The translations under genes and the position numbers were made by a program. This document shows, piece by piece, positions 11,691 through 22,970 of a stretch of 64,000 nucleotides of DNA; the stretch's first letter is position 1, and every line of letters begins with the position of its first letter. The DNA is taken from assembly GCA_936440205.1 (NCBI GenBank), contig OW387150.1:18636152-18700151 (forward strand), in the 5' to 3' direction. Below the pieces are notes generated by a model that ran no database searches, had not been told where the DNA came from, and was given only the letters and a program-made list of their open reading frames with translations. This stretch comes from Lepidonotus clava (taxonomy: Eukaryota > Annelida > Polychaeta > Phyllodocida > Polynoidae).

Positions 11691-12614
11691 TGAGACTTGA
11701 GGACCTTCAAACCTAGAATCTGGTTTTCAGAAGTGCTGACCAATTGTGGTTGATTCTCGAAAAATTGTTTCCATCTGAGATTATTATGAAATTTCTCTAA
11801 ATTGTCATGAATATCAGATAAGACTGGTTCCCGTGGTGTGGGACAGAAATTAAGACCTTTTCGTAGAAGGTTTATGTAAGGTTAAAATTCTGGAAGAAAG
11901 ATTGACAACAGATTTTATTTCTTTCAACCTTTAATTCAGAAATAACTTCAGTCAAACATTTTTCTTGACAAAAATTTCTTGTTTCTCTTTTTTTTTTTTT
12001 TTAAAGAGAAGAATCTTGGTTCATACTGGTGTTCATAGGTAAAGGTTTTGAGTTTATGGAACCGTGTATGTTATTTTTGTCCTTTTCGTCTTGTACCAAG
12101 TCCAATTGGATCTTCTCCCTTGTAGGGTTGCTGGTAAAAGGATTGGAAATTTTGTCATCCATTGCATGATCAGTAATGCAAACAAAAACGTCTCTACTAA
12201 CATCAACCTTAAGTTCAACACCAACGTTTTTATCTCCAAAATTTGGGTTCAAACAATCAACTGCTAGATCCCTTGGAAGGGCAGAAGGAAATTTACACTT
12301 AAACTTCAAAAGTCTGTTTACATTTTCTATGTCTGGTTTAGGATTCTCCCAAAAATAGAGACCAGTGTCCTCATTCTTGGGGGTATTGTGTTCAGCAGAT
12401 GTGGTATCTAATCCCAAGGGGCCTCGATGATGGCCCACTCTTTGGGGGTTAGGGAGCGCATGGGGGGTTTGCTTGTTGGGGCGTTGGGAGAAAATCACAA
12501 TACACTCATCTTTCTCCAGCCACCAGGTTAAATTAATTCAAATAATTGCAGACTTATTGATACTTGGGCAAAGTCAATTTCAAGTAATCTTTCTCAAATA
12601 ATTAAGGATCAAAC

Positions 12615-12689
12615 CTTCAATGCCTGATTCATCTGATTTGGAAGGCTTTTTTCCTGGCTTCTCTAGGGTTTCTTCTGCTTCAGTAGTTT
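12615..12689 (-). CDS. Exon 9: linker 3
   Basis: A 75-nt phase 1-1 exon encoding TTEAEETLEKPGKKPS then KSDESGIE. The acceptor is tctctctaaacag and the donor is GAAG followed by GTTTGATCC. It is a clear paralogue of linker 2 in length and sequence. The long-armed hairpin element at 12704-13078 begins only 14 bases from the acceptor, so the branch-point region of this intron must lie inside the element arm. No PAN exon follows it within the window, so the next domain is expected further left. Confidence 0.7.
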
Positions 12690-12703
12690 CTGTTTAGAGA
12701 GAA

Positions 12704-13078
12704 AATCGTAGATTAAACAAGACTTACTTGGAAGTAGAAGTTTAATCGCGATTGAACAAGCGTCTTTGACATAGAGATGGGGTGAACGTAAAGATGCGCA
12801 GGTCACGTGACTGGGACAGCCAATGAGCATCCAGTGTTTAAAGCCAAGGAGAATTTCCCCAGAGGCCTACCACACTTACCAACTATTTGGAAAGTCTCAC
12901 CATATAATGGTGAGCGGCCTGGCCACCAATGTGGCCGCAGCCAGTTGAACCAAGAAAATACAAGCGAAGCCGGGTGGGATGAGGTGGGTCTATGGTTCAC
13001 CCCATCTCTACGTCAAAGACGCTTGTACAATCCCGATTAAACTTCTACTTCCAAGTTAGTCTTGTTTAATCTACGATT
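12704..13078. mobile_element. Long-armed hairpin element, DIRS-terminus-like
   Basis: About 85-base arms (12704-12790 and 12992-13078) are nearly perfect complements, starting aatcgtagattaaacaag and running through ggaagtagaagtttaatc to gatggggtgaac. Size and arm layout match the element at 22971-23335. Segments also match 21040-21150 (caggtcacgtgact). Probably a non-autonomous fossil related to DIRS termini; no coding. Confidence 0.65.
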
Positions 13079-13636
13079 GTACTTCACGTCATCTCCGTGA
13101 GAAGGTGTGAATGTAGAGACTTTAAAGACTTGGACCGACGGAAATCTACCCCATGCTACGGACTCAAAGTTTAACCGGAAAATCATTTCCGTCATAATTG
13201 CGACACTGATTACTCGTGATTCAACGTCTAAATTTTTTATTAGAAAATTTGATTCTGGACCTGTACCAGCCCGTTGTGACACTATTTGATTCGTGATCTA
13301 AGCGTGTTATTATTACCAATTTCTGTTCGAACTGTCAGGTTTGCAATTTGGATGACTTAGGTGTCGATTACTATTCTAGTAATTAACCACTTCCAGACCG
13401 GACTAGTGATAAATTCGATATTTTATTCAGCCCTTAAAACTATAATAGTGGACGGAACTGTATTGCGTAACAATGTTATTACCCTACTAGTTCTAAATCT
13501 TTGTTGCTTCGACGGCAGGGGCAGGCCTCTTACTAAACCCTGTGTCCTACCAGCAACCAGCTGTGGTAATGTGGACCAGCCAGTCCATCTGTACTACGGA
13601 TTTGTAAACAATTTAATGAGGGGACTGAGGGAACCA
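13079..13636. other. No recognised gene or element
   Basis: Only 13079-13105 shows homology (to the DIRS-terminus-like sequence near 21107-21140). The rest has no supported coding. Confidence 0.35.
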
Positions 13637-13756
13637 GCTGAGTGACCCACTTACTGGACCACTCTGCAGCCCCTCTGCTTTGGGAAACGCTGACCCCAAC
13701 TATGGACTGGAAGGGAGGGATGGCTGAGTGACCCACTTACTGGACCACTCTGCAGC
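13637..13756 (+). repeat. Two exact 34-bp direct repeats, period 86
   Basis: gctgagtgacccacttactg and the following 14 bases occur identically at 13637-13670 and 13723-13756. This is a recent local duplication. Confidence 0.85.
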
Positions 13757-13894
13757 AGGGGTGGTGTGCGAGTGACGCAGACCCCGCACACTGGACGCCG
13801 AGAGGTCAGGGTGTGTGCAGGGCGGCGCAGGGACATAGGATGGCGGAGCCACTTGTTATTTCTAAATAGACATACATTCATTTTAACTTTTTAA

Positions 13895-14165
13895 GTTTGT
13901 TTGTTTGTTTGTTTGTTTGTTTGTTGGGGTAGTTTAACGTCCGGCCAACCCTTATGGGTTCTTTCCAGACTGCACAAGGTGATACTTTTCAGCTTATTTT
14001 ACGCCACAATGGCGGTGACGGAATATATTATAGGGTTTAGGAGAAACCCGCCACCGGGTGCGATACCCTACTCGTTGCGAAGAGTGGCAAGGGGTCATTA
14101 GTGTGCAATGTCCCATAGAAAGGACACCACACACCCGGCCTTTGATGACCCTGTCGGGAGCACAG
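13895..14165 (-). mobile_element. SINE tail joined to a different body
   Basis: (TTTG)n, aacgtccggccaaccctt, then ccagactgcacaaggtgata and a cgccacaatggcggtgacgg segment, as in the common SINE. The body after about 14030 (gagaaacccgccaccgggtg, cccatagaaaggacacca) is not the usual one, so this is a second SINE subfamily sharing the 3' tail. Confidence 0.6.
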
Positions 14166-14640
14166 GGTTTAACTTTTTAAGAAACGAACAGATGTATGCA
14201 TTAGAGAGATGCCAAATCCCTCGGTTACCTGAGTTAGATTTCATTTTAACACGAGTTAGAAACTCAGATCTGTGTTAGACCACACTATTACTTTCTCGCG
14301 ATATAAAACTTAGGGCTTGTGACGCATATGGTATAACAAAATTCTTGCAGCTTAGCTGCTTAACCTTAAGTTATTCTGACTTGAGATCAGCACAAATCCT
14401 AAAGACTACCCTGAACCAACTGGAACAGATTAAATCCAAAGATTACTATCCCGAATTTTTTCAAAATTCGGATCAAATCATAATACTAGGTTCCTGAGAT
14501 TATATCTGCAGGGAAAATCCTACTACATAACTTTGCATGGTAATTCCTTACAGGGAACCATCATAAAATCTTAGTTATGCTAAAAATTTGAAATTGGTAC
14601 GGGAAGTCCATTATATAACAAGTATATACATGTACTTTTC
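14166..14640. other. No recognised gene or element
   Basis: AT-rich noncoding DNA; nothing supported. Confidence 0.35.
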
Positions 14641-14659
14641 TCTTCGTAGAAGTAGAAAG

Positions 14660-14824
14660 GGGGCACGGCCTGTTACATTAAAAATATGGACCGCCACGTA
14701 CAAGAGGCATAAATCAGAACGGATCAACTATAGATTATTACAGCAAATAGCAATGTATGGACAAATTACGCTTTTCCAAGGTTTGGAACAGAGATAGAAA
14801 CAAATATCATCAATTACTGGCATA
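14660..14824 (+). repeat. Repeat segment shared with the LINE tail at 3.2 kb
   Basis: Plus-strand acagcaaatagcaatgtatg and following bases match, in complement, the LINE 3' region near 3180-3290; a weaker inverse copy lies at 15960-15995. Translation gives LLQQIAMYGQITLFQGLEQR here and a similar peptide in the LINE, but stops surround it. Probably a LINE 3' fragment. Confidence 0.45.
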
Positions 14825-14986
14825 GGGACCTTCCATTTAGTATGTACGCAAAATTTATCAAATTTTAGACCTCCCCATCCCCTTGGCCTAAAATACGCAA
14901 TGGATTTGTACAGAAACGTATGCAAATTTTCAAAGATTTCAGACCCCCCCACCCCCCTTGGTGCGTACATACTTAATGGAAGGCCC
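14825..14986. mobile_element. PIF/Harbinger-like MITE
   Basis: 162 bp with 26-base inverted ends: GGGACCTTCCATTTAGTATG / complement of GGGGCCTTCCATTAAGTATG. Flanked by ATA on both sides (14822-14824, 14987-14989), a 3-bp duplication. The interior has two cccccaccccccttgg-type tracts. Confidence 0.75.
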
Positions 14987-14989
14987 CAT

Positions 14990-16030
14990 AGATTACGAGA
15001 GATATATGTACTAAGTCAATTTCTTTTGAGTTTAAGATTATTTTAAAGCTTTTTCGGCCCTTTAAATTAACAAATTATCCTTGGAATACATATAAAATCT
15101 GGCTGATTATTCACCTTTTATGTAAAAAGTACCATATTTGAAAACTGGTATTTTGTATTTCAAAGCCTGACTGATGGAACTATGGACTAATATTGATAAG
15201 TATTTCATAAAATAAAGTCAATTGTAGCATCTGGTCTCTCTATATAACTAAAATATCATTTTTTATTTCAACAAACTTGAGAAAAGGCAAGAAATAACTG
15301 CAATTATGCTCTGAGAGCAACCCAAATATGCCAATTATGCTCCGTTTGGTAAGATACATACACAGAGTTAGACATTATCATCATGTATAAGAACATGTTA
15401 CCCCTACAAAGTGTTTAGAATGCAATGATTTTTATACTTTTCTATTAGAAATCCTGTTAAATAGTCATTATAGATAATTGTGTATAGATATGACAAGAAT
15501 AGGCAAGGAATAAGAAAACATTCTATATAATCAAATTGAAATTGCTGCTTAGCACCCAGTTGGCTTATTGGAAAAACCTGTGCAAAATGGTAATATTTCA
15601 TAATTTCACCTCAGCCTTCTGACTGTGCTCATGTGGTGAATAATGCTTGCATATAAATGAATGATACATTGTTAGATTCCAAATTTGGTTCTCTAAACTC
15701 CCTATTAAAAGAATTGAATGATGTGTAAATTGAAGATTCTATTTAGAATTAAGTTGTAGGAAGTCAGGAAAAATTCAAAATTTCAGCCAATTTTGAAGAC
15801 ATTCCAAACATTCTAAACGATTTGGAATGTTTGGTTGGAACACATTTCATCGAGATTCATATTCTACATACTCTAACCTTTAGAGCAATACCAAGATGAT
15901 TGGAGTTGATTGAGAATTGTAGGAATTATGAGGATTTCTTTGAAAAAATGTTAGGGTAACTTAATGTTTTTGATCGCAATTTGCTGCAATGATCTATACC
16001 AACTAGGGGCAGACTAGAAATCGTCCCGGC
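14990..16030. other. No recognised gene
   Basis: AT-rich intron DNA. Only 15960-15995 shows homology, to the LINE 3' region. Confidence 0.4.
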
Positions 16031-19000
16031 CCTTTGCAGCCAACCGGAGCTGCGACCTTGGTCAGGGACCCTGAAGGGCCGGGAATATTACTGCCGAATA
16101 GAAAAACCTTAAGGTACGTTGTTGCGACCTACAAATTCAGACAAAATTTGATTAGACACCTCTGGCTCCGGCAGGATATCTTTATGGTAGTGTTTCTGAA
16201 AGGTACTCTTGCTGGCCCAAGAGGCTTTTTGCATGATGGCTTTTATGGGCAAATTAAAAGAGGTCAGTTTGGGCATACTTGCCCCCTGCATGCTGTGGGC
16301 CTTGAATGCTGCTGTGTCTATCCCAGAACGGGCTAGAAAGACGCACACCCAACCCGCCAACCTGTCCTTTGACACCGGCCTGTGCGGTCTCGAACAGAAC
16401 CTGAATATGGGCGTGGATCACATCCCTAAAGAAGGTTCGCAGGCCAAAAAATATCTGACCTCCAGAGCATTAATGTGCCAAGAGCCCTCCTCGGGAGTCC
16501 ACCTACTGCCAGAGCGATCCGACCCTCTCATGGCGTCCCACCCGTCCATGGAGGCGTCCGTCAGTAACTTTAATTTTGGGGCCGTTGAACAGATTAGTCT
16601 AACTCGCTAAGGTACATTGACCAACCACTATCGGAGGTCCCCTCCCCTGACTGCCTTCAATTTCATGAACCAATCTCTTTGCTCCCAGTCCTGCCTAGTG
16701 CTGCGATCCTTTCGATTTCTAGGTTCTAGGATTCTTACTCGCTTTTGGTCGAGGACCCATCAGATTTTATCCCCCGCTTTATCCCTTTTATCTTGGGTAG
16801 GGGAGTTATTTTTTCAGAATCAAGGATATATTCCAGGATGTGGATGGGGAGAACTGTGACTTATCATGGTGAACCACAAAGCCTAATTCCCCAAATAGCT
16901 ATGCCAAAAATTGTGCGCCCTCGGCGCATCTCCTTTTTGAGCTATTGCTGATGAACAAATCATCTATATATCCAAACCCCATATATCCCACCTCCCTGAA
17001 GATGGAAAAAATGGGTACCAGGGTCTTGGTGAACAGTCTGGGGGCCGAGATCAGACCAAAAGAGAGGGCCCGATATTTGTATAATTCACCTTTCCATGAG
17101 AAGCACAAGAATGTGATACTCCCGGTGGATGGGAATAGTGTAGTATGCATCTTTTAGATTGATGGAAGCCATAAAATCACCCTTATGCAACTTATCGATT
17201 GCTACATCCAAGTGCTGCATTTTAAAATGCTTTTTCGACAAATCCTCGTTAAGCAAGGAAAGATCTAGGATCATCTTATATTTAGGCTTGGGTCGTAGGA
17301 AAATATTGGATATGAAAAGGTCATTTTCATATTCTTGTGGTACTACTCCCTTTTTTAGGAGTTATAGAATTTCTGTGTCTACCACAGAGCCCAATTCCCT
17401 GTTGTATTTTTACTCGCGCGGCCACACACCCAATACAGGGTCATTGTCAAATTCTAATTTTAACCCAGACAATCTCGATAATTGATTTGTTAGAGGTGAT
17501 TTCTTTCCATTTGTCCAGGAAATTTTTTGAATTTCCGGCCACAAACAACGGGACCGGGGGCACAGCAAATGTATCAACTGAACTTGTAGTGCAACTTTTA
17601 GGAAATCACTCACCAGAACTAATTCTGCTGCGCCCCCTTCTTCTGAAAACCCTGTTTGGTCTTCTTCTCGTCACCCGTCTTTTCGGTCTGTTTCCGGCCG
17701 GCCTTCCTTGACCAGGACGGGGCTCGGTGTTTGCCACCGGTTTTGCCATTCCCTTTCGTTTTCCAGGCTTTCTTCTTTTGAACCCCCCCACCCTTGGGCC
17801 CTGACTTGGAGGTGGCCTTACCTAGGACTGCTGGTTTCGCCAGCTGGCTCTGGACTTCCGAAAGCTTTGTTAAATATTTAACGTTCTCCTCCATATCCCC
17901 TAGGAGACTTTGGTTTGTTGCCAGGAATTTTGAAGAAACCAGTTTCTTGAGATAGGTAGGAAATTTCTGGTTTAAGTTCTTCCTGCGCTTTTCAGTTCCT
18001 CTTTGAGTAAAACAGAAACCGACAAGTTGCATAGTATAATCAAGTTTTTCTAACACCGACTAGTCATCAGGAAACCTGCCACAAAGCCCGCAGAGCTCCT
18101 GCATTGCCTGGACCAATTTGGCCCCTATGAAGCTGAGCCCCACCTGAAACCCGGAGTAAAGCCCGTCGTTAAACCTAACCAACCATCCAGCTTATCCCAA
18201 GCTGCCTCTGGGATTTGCGGCAGAATTAAGCAAGGGAGGTTTGACAGGACCAGAACTTTTTTTTAAAATTTCTGTGAAATCTTCCTCAGAAAGGGGCATT
18301 TTAAACAAACATTCAATGTAATCCGCTATATGGGGGTCTGCCAAAGGATCACCCAACTCTTTGGGGGGTTTGAGTTTCTTCGCCTTAGTGGCATAAATAA
18401 AATCTGTAGGGGGCGTTGAAGCTACGTCCGAACCCGGAACTAACTCTTCAGTTCTGCCCGAGACTCCCTCTACTGGGACATCTACTATAGGTCTGCAAGG
18501 AAGGACTGAATAACTTGAAATATCTGGTCTTTCTTCCTGTCTCATAACCATAGCACTGTTAATAATGTTATGATAAAAATAAAAGTGGTATATTTAGATT
18601 CAGTACATTTTTTTCTACCATTCAATACCAAAATGGTTTGTCAGGCACAAGTATTATTTATAAAGAAATAGGAGTGGAATCTGACAAAGACGGCACAAGT
18701 TTTCAAATTATGAGCATCCTCCCATGTGACATTGCTGATGAATACAATAATTAATGGGAACAAAGGGAAAAAATATAAATTACGTTCAGATGATAAATGG
18801 CCACAAATGAAATGCAAAATATGTTTAGAATATTAAAAAAATCATCAATCATGTACTCTCCCACCAGTAAACTTATGTGATTGATATAAAAAAAACTTAC
18901 TACAAGTCTTTGGAAATAGAACTCAAAATAGAACTGAAAAACAAAACCAGCCCTTTCTTGCCCTGCAGACCTATACCATCTCATCTTCCGTGCTCGAGTC

Positions 19001-19560
19001 CCCCTCTGACCCCCCCTCACTATCCTCATTCGAAATCTTTTCGGTCATAAGGTCCCTAGTCGACTGGAACCCATCGTCTAGTTTTGTACTAGATGTTCAA
19101 GCCCTTAAGGTTTTGGGCAAAAATCTGACACAGGCCCTGCAATTCCCTGACCTCCACTGAAAAGTTTAAATTCGGGGCTGCGTTACCTTGGCTCGGTCCC
19201 TGCTCGGGGTCATGTTGGTGAACGCCCCTGGTCTGGGTCCTGCGTGAGTCACGCAGGTCAGAGTTTCGGTGACTGGATCTCCTGGCGACGACACCGGTGA
19301 TGGCTGGGCGGTCGTGCCCTGCCCTTCTGCCGAGGATTTGGACAATTTGCCCAGGGTCTCTGTGACGAGAGGGAGCTCCCCAGCCGGGGTCTCCTTGTCG
19401 CGCTTCTCCGCAGCCCAGTCTGCATACTTAGTCTTGCGAGACGATTTAGGTTTGCTGGCATGCTGGTTGTTCCCCTTGTGGGTGAGTGAACTGGCAGATG
19501 CGTCGGCGGTTACCATGCCCAACAGTTAAGTATTAAAAAAGGGGGCCAGACACAATGCCT
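16030..19560 (-). mobile_element. DIRS-like retroelement fossil B
   Basis: Minus-strand parts in order: gag-like coding (19166-19522 and 17606-18551, the latter basic and Lys/Arg-rich), reverse transcriptase (16899-17274, with YIDDLFIS and DAYYTIPIH) and a tyrosine recombinase C-terminal region (16109-16375, with a FKAHSMQGAS-type box). The order gag, RT, recombinase and the recombinase type place it in the DIRS group. It is old and broken in many places. A terminus relic may extend it to about 21150. A stretch at 18552-18960 without recognisable coding separates the gag parts. Confidence 0.75.
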
Positions 19561-19899
19561 GTATAGGGTAAAAGTTATCTTAAAAATGGGGGCCACGCAG
19601 TACAACGGGCCACACTCGTCGCAGGTCAGGACGGTATTTCTGTTAGGCACGTTTGAAATATAAACACATATGGATCAGTAATCAGACTTAACCAGAGGCC
19701 CAGATAATATAAAGGTTTATGGTAAACAGATTTCACTCAATTCATCCATAAAACTATGCCGTATGTTGGACTGGCACTGTCCAACCCCAGCCTGGGGGCC
19801 TGGGTCAACCTGCCCACCAAAATCCATGAATTTTTTTGTCAAACTATCCTAGTTTTGTCAAAACCCGGCAGACCAAGGATAAATACACATAAATATCCT

Positions 19900-20620
19900 T
19901 GACCCCACTTAAATGTGTGTTATTGCTTCGAGTTTCCACGCATTTTACACATGAATTCTCACTGCGGGAAGATATTGACAGTGTCCACTGTCAGAACAGC
20001 CTGGGCCGGGGATGCCGAGAGGCATCAATTCAAATTTTTCTCTTTTTTTTGGTCAAATTGTGGCCTAATCTAATTAGACATAGATTACTTCGACTACACG
20101 CAAATGCGTGCCTTTGTAGCAAATTCTGACAGAAATCCACTCAAATTACACGTGAACTCTCCACCGACTCAGTGGAATGACAGTTACAGTCTAGCCCAGC
20201 TCTCCAGGAGGCGCCAAAACAAAATATCCCAATTTTGCCAATTTTTAGCAGAAATCCTGGCCAGATTAAGCTGTCCATGTATATATGAGAACCAAATACA
20301 CGTGAATGTCTTCTACTGCACGTAAATACATGTTATTGTACCGAATTTGATCGAATTTCAGGCAAATTACAGATGAATTCTCTGCCGACTCGGGAGGATG
20401 ACACTGTTGAGCTTTGTCCGAGCGCCCCGGGAGGAGCCCGGTCAAAAGTTTTCGTCGAAATGTTGGCCAGAACCAGCCATTTCACATGTAACAGAGATCA
20501 AATTACACATAAATTACTTCGACTACACGTTATTACACATATTTCTATCAAAAAAGAGCAGAAATTAGCAAATTACACGTGAAAACCCCACCGGGCTTGT
20601 ACCAGGCGCTGCTTTCAAGC
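19900..20620. repeat. Degenerate satellite, period about 205-225 bp
   Basis: Anchor words acacatgaattctc, acacgtgaactctc, acagatgaattctc and acacgtgaaaacc occur at about 19947, 20148, 20370 and 20575. Each is followed by a ccgactcgggaggatgacag-like phrase and preceded by ttacttcgactacacg. Confidence 0.65.
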
Positions 20621-21039
20621 TCCCACCGGGTGCCCAGAGGAGCAATCTAACTCTTTGACAAGTTATGGGTGCCAAACACAAGTAAAACCCTGCTGAAAAC
20701 TTGCAAAACTCACCTCATGTACGTGGGATCCTAACAGACACATAAATCCAAGCAATATCCATCATATAAACGTGGAAGATGAGGTGAAAGTGGGTGGACA
20801 GCAGCCCAAACCAGCCACAGACGCTGGGAGTGGGACCGCTCCTTCGCGGCCAGCATCCAGCTGAAACTTGCTTGAAAACCGCTAAAAGCAGTGAAAAACC
20901 CGCCAAAACTGGATTTTGTAGGTTGAGCAGTGCTCCAGTGTGCTTGATCAGCACAAATTTCACAAATATCTCACACTGGAGAAGAGAAATTAGACAAAAC
21001 AGAGGAGCAAAATCTCCTCCTTGCCCATTGAGTCTGGCA

Positions 21040-21150
21040 ACATGGCCTGAACTGAATGCTCATTGCCTTTCTAGTCACGTGACCTGTGCATCTCTATGTT
21101 CACGCCATCTCACAGAGATGACATGAAGTACAATCATATTACAATGTCAA
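21040..21150 (-). mobile_element. DIRS-terminus-like relic
   Basis: In complement, attgtacttcatgtcatctc and gaacatagagatgcacaggt match the hairpin element at 12704-13078 and its right flank. Possibly the 5' terminal repeat of DIRS-like fossil B. Confidence 0.45.
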
Positions 21151-21253
21151 GACAACTGATTGAGGGAAATGACCTCATACTCAGCTACAACTGTTGAGGT
21201 CGTAATTTGATGACAACAAGAAAGCAATTTGTAATTGAACACCTAGTTATTAC

Positions 21254-21505
21254 CTTTCTCAGAAGTCTTGTAATATGCATATATACTAAGAGATGGATCT
21301 GTCGGAGATGGCTGGTGGCACATTTTATACAGCAATACACAAGTTTTAAGCAGCTTGTTTTTTCTTTGACCGGAAAACTTGTAAACAAATCCACTACATT
21401 CCTCCATTTGCTGACATCTTGAAGCACACATTTTCAGAGGAGCATTGAGGTTTCCAATGATCAATTTTGCCATACAGTTACCTTTCTTTGAGGTAAAGCC
21501 ATCCA
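21254..21505 (-). CDS. Exon 8: PAN/apple-like domain 4
   Basis: A 252-nt phase 1-1 exon, two codons longer than the other three. It encodes DGFTSKKGNCMAKLIIGN, a CASRC helix, CSGFVYKFSGQRKNK, CVLLYKMC and YAYYKTSEK. The spacing is C-x15-C-x3-C-x5-C-x18-C-x6-C. One extra residue lies before the second cysteine, the other near the C-terminal PSPTDPS stretch. The acceptor is tattttag and the donor is AAAG followed by GTAATAAC. A relic of a DIRS-type terminus begins about 110 bases downstream in its intron. Confidence 0.85.
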
Positions 21506-21725
21506 CTAAAATAAAAACAAACGTTCAGGAAATTGAGAATACATAGTGATGTAAAAAATTATGTACTTCAGTGATTTCTAGAACTGCAACCGTTTATAGA
21601 AGCATGAAGACCTCAGATGCTACATTTAATGATAGTTTAATATACAGTAACAGGGCAAGATTAACTTTACCCACCAAAATTGAGAATGATGAAGCCTATA
21701 TCTCACTGAATTTAGATTTACAAAC

Positions 21726-21800
21726 CTTTAGAGCCTGATTCATCTGGTTTAGAAGGCTGTTTAGCTGGTGTTTTAGAGGTTTTCTCTGCTTCAATGGCTT
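21726..21800 (-). CDS. Exon 7: linker 2
   Basis: A 75-nt phase 1-1 exon with acceptor cttctatcag and donor TAAAG followed by GTTTGT. It encodes about 25 residues: AIEAEKTSKTPAKQPS then KPDESGSK. It is lysine-, proline- and acid-rich, without cysteine. It closely resembles linker 3 (12615-12689): the same length, EAE near the start, KKPS/KQPS in the middle and DESG at the end. It lies 220 bases upstream of PAN4, the same relation linker 1 has to PAN2. Confidence 0.75.
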
Positions 21801-22049
21801 CTGATAGAAGAAAAAATAGTTCAGATTGTTGAGAACAAAGTTGGATTTTGTCTGAGTTTACCATTCATATAAAACATTTGAGTGAGGCAGGGTATTCAGG
21901 GGTATTATCCAGGGGGGAGGGGTCCTGGGGTCCTGACAACCCACCACCCCGACTTTTAGTGGATCCATAAACTACAAAAAGAGGAAAATGCCATGCGTAT
22001 ACGTGTGATTGTACACGGTTTTAGTCATGAAAATAATTATCAAATTCAA

Positions 22050-22171
22050 CATTTGCATTAATGACATTTTAAATCCCAAAATTAGTAATCTTTACTGGAC
22101 GATCTGAGGAAATTTGCATTAATGACATTTTAAATCCCAAAATTAGTAATCTTTACTGAACGATCTGAGGA
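22050..22171 (+). repeat. Recent tandem duplication, 61-bp unit x2
   Basis: Two adjacent copies starting atttgcattaatgacatttt and ending acgatctgagga differ at about one position (tggac versus tgaac). Confidence 0.9.
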
Positions 22172-22815
22172 CGTAAGTTCTACCTACATTTTCCCTAATT
22201 TCTCATATACATATATATGCATTTAGTAGAAGAAGGTGCATTTTGGAAACAGAATACAAGTTCATATTACCTGTTCCATACAAATCCAACTAATTTAGGA
22301 CTAAATTTTATTGGATGATTAACTACAAAGTGTGAATTTTAAAGCCTATTTTATCTAGCCAATCATCTAGATTAGGCCCACAAAACCTCTAACCTTTTCT
22401 GGTGGTTGTATGTGCATAAAATAACATTCCAGGCAAGACTGAACAGCACCATAAACATATGGTGTCCTCATGGTTACACTGCTACAGCAGCATTACCTTA
22501 CCGTCAGGAATACAAATAACACTGGAGAGAGAAATTCTCTTTTCTCAGGTCCTAGTCAGTGGACAGGGTTGCTACAGACAGGAGACTTCCATACTCCCTG
22601 ACACATCCGTATTTTTTCCCAACAAAAACATGAGAAAATACCACTACTTAACAGTGCCAATTAATCCTAAAGTCATCCTTTTCTACAATTTATCAAGAAC
22701 TCTTGAAACAGTACCTCAAACATTTATTCAAGGTACCTCCTGGGCAAACTTAAAAATTCATCTCAAATAGGCTGTTTTTTAGGGCAAAGTGTTTTGAAAG
22801 TTTTGATTTTCCACG
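22172..22815. other. No recognised gene or element
   Basis: One open plus-strand frame (22459-22770) has no domain likeness, and I do not call it. Confidence 0.35.
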
Positions 22816-22817
22816 AG

Positions 22818-22970
22818 GCATTTGTTTGTTTGCTTAACATCCAGCCAACCCCTTTTTTCCCCTTCTTTTTGTTTTATGCCACATGGGCGGTGACCGAAGG
22901 TATGAGATGAGGTGCCTATTTGTAGCAGTGGGACCCAATGCCTTCCTTATAGTGCTTCCACACCGAAATA
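22818..22970 (-). mobile_element. SINE fragment
   Basis: tttgtttgtttgcttaacat, then cacatgggcggtgaccgaag and gaggtgcctatttgtagcag. Ends where the hairpin element begins. Confidence 0.65.

Larger units (their letters stand above)
8960..12500 (-). mobile_element. Penelope-like element (RT plus GIY-YIG), broken
   Basis: Minus-strand pieces occur in the order expected for a Penelope-like element: an N-terminal region at 12001-12498, an RT segment at 11275-11622 (YLLLIIHKPDSPPPGRPVVS), an RT segment near 10878-10960 in which the frame is shifted but [17 protein letters not shown]-like sequence is legible, a thumb region at 9638-10069 (HFRERGYPVDLM), and a GIY-YIG-type endonuclease at 9157-9480 (HFNSGDHECFLDVKIH). 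It is dead: frameshifts and stops separate the pieces. Later insertions split it at 10153-10449, 10512-10817, 11127-11368 and about 11633-11690. The 8960-9130 end is less certain. Confidence 0.75.

Noticed and set aside
22459-22770. 103-residue plus-strand open frame
   Set aside because: No domain, no splice or start context, AT-rich composition typical of chance frames here.
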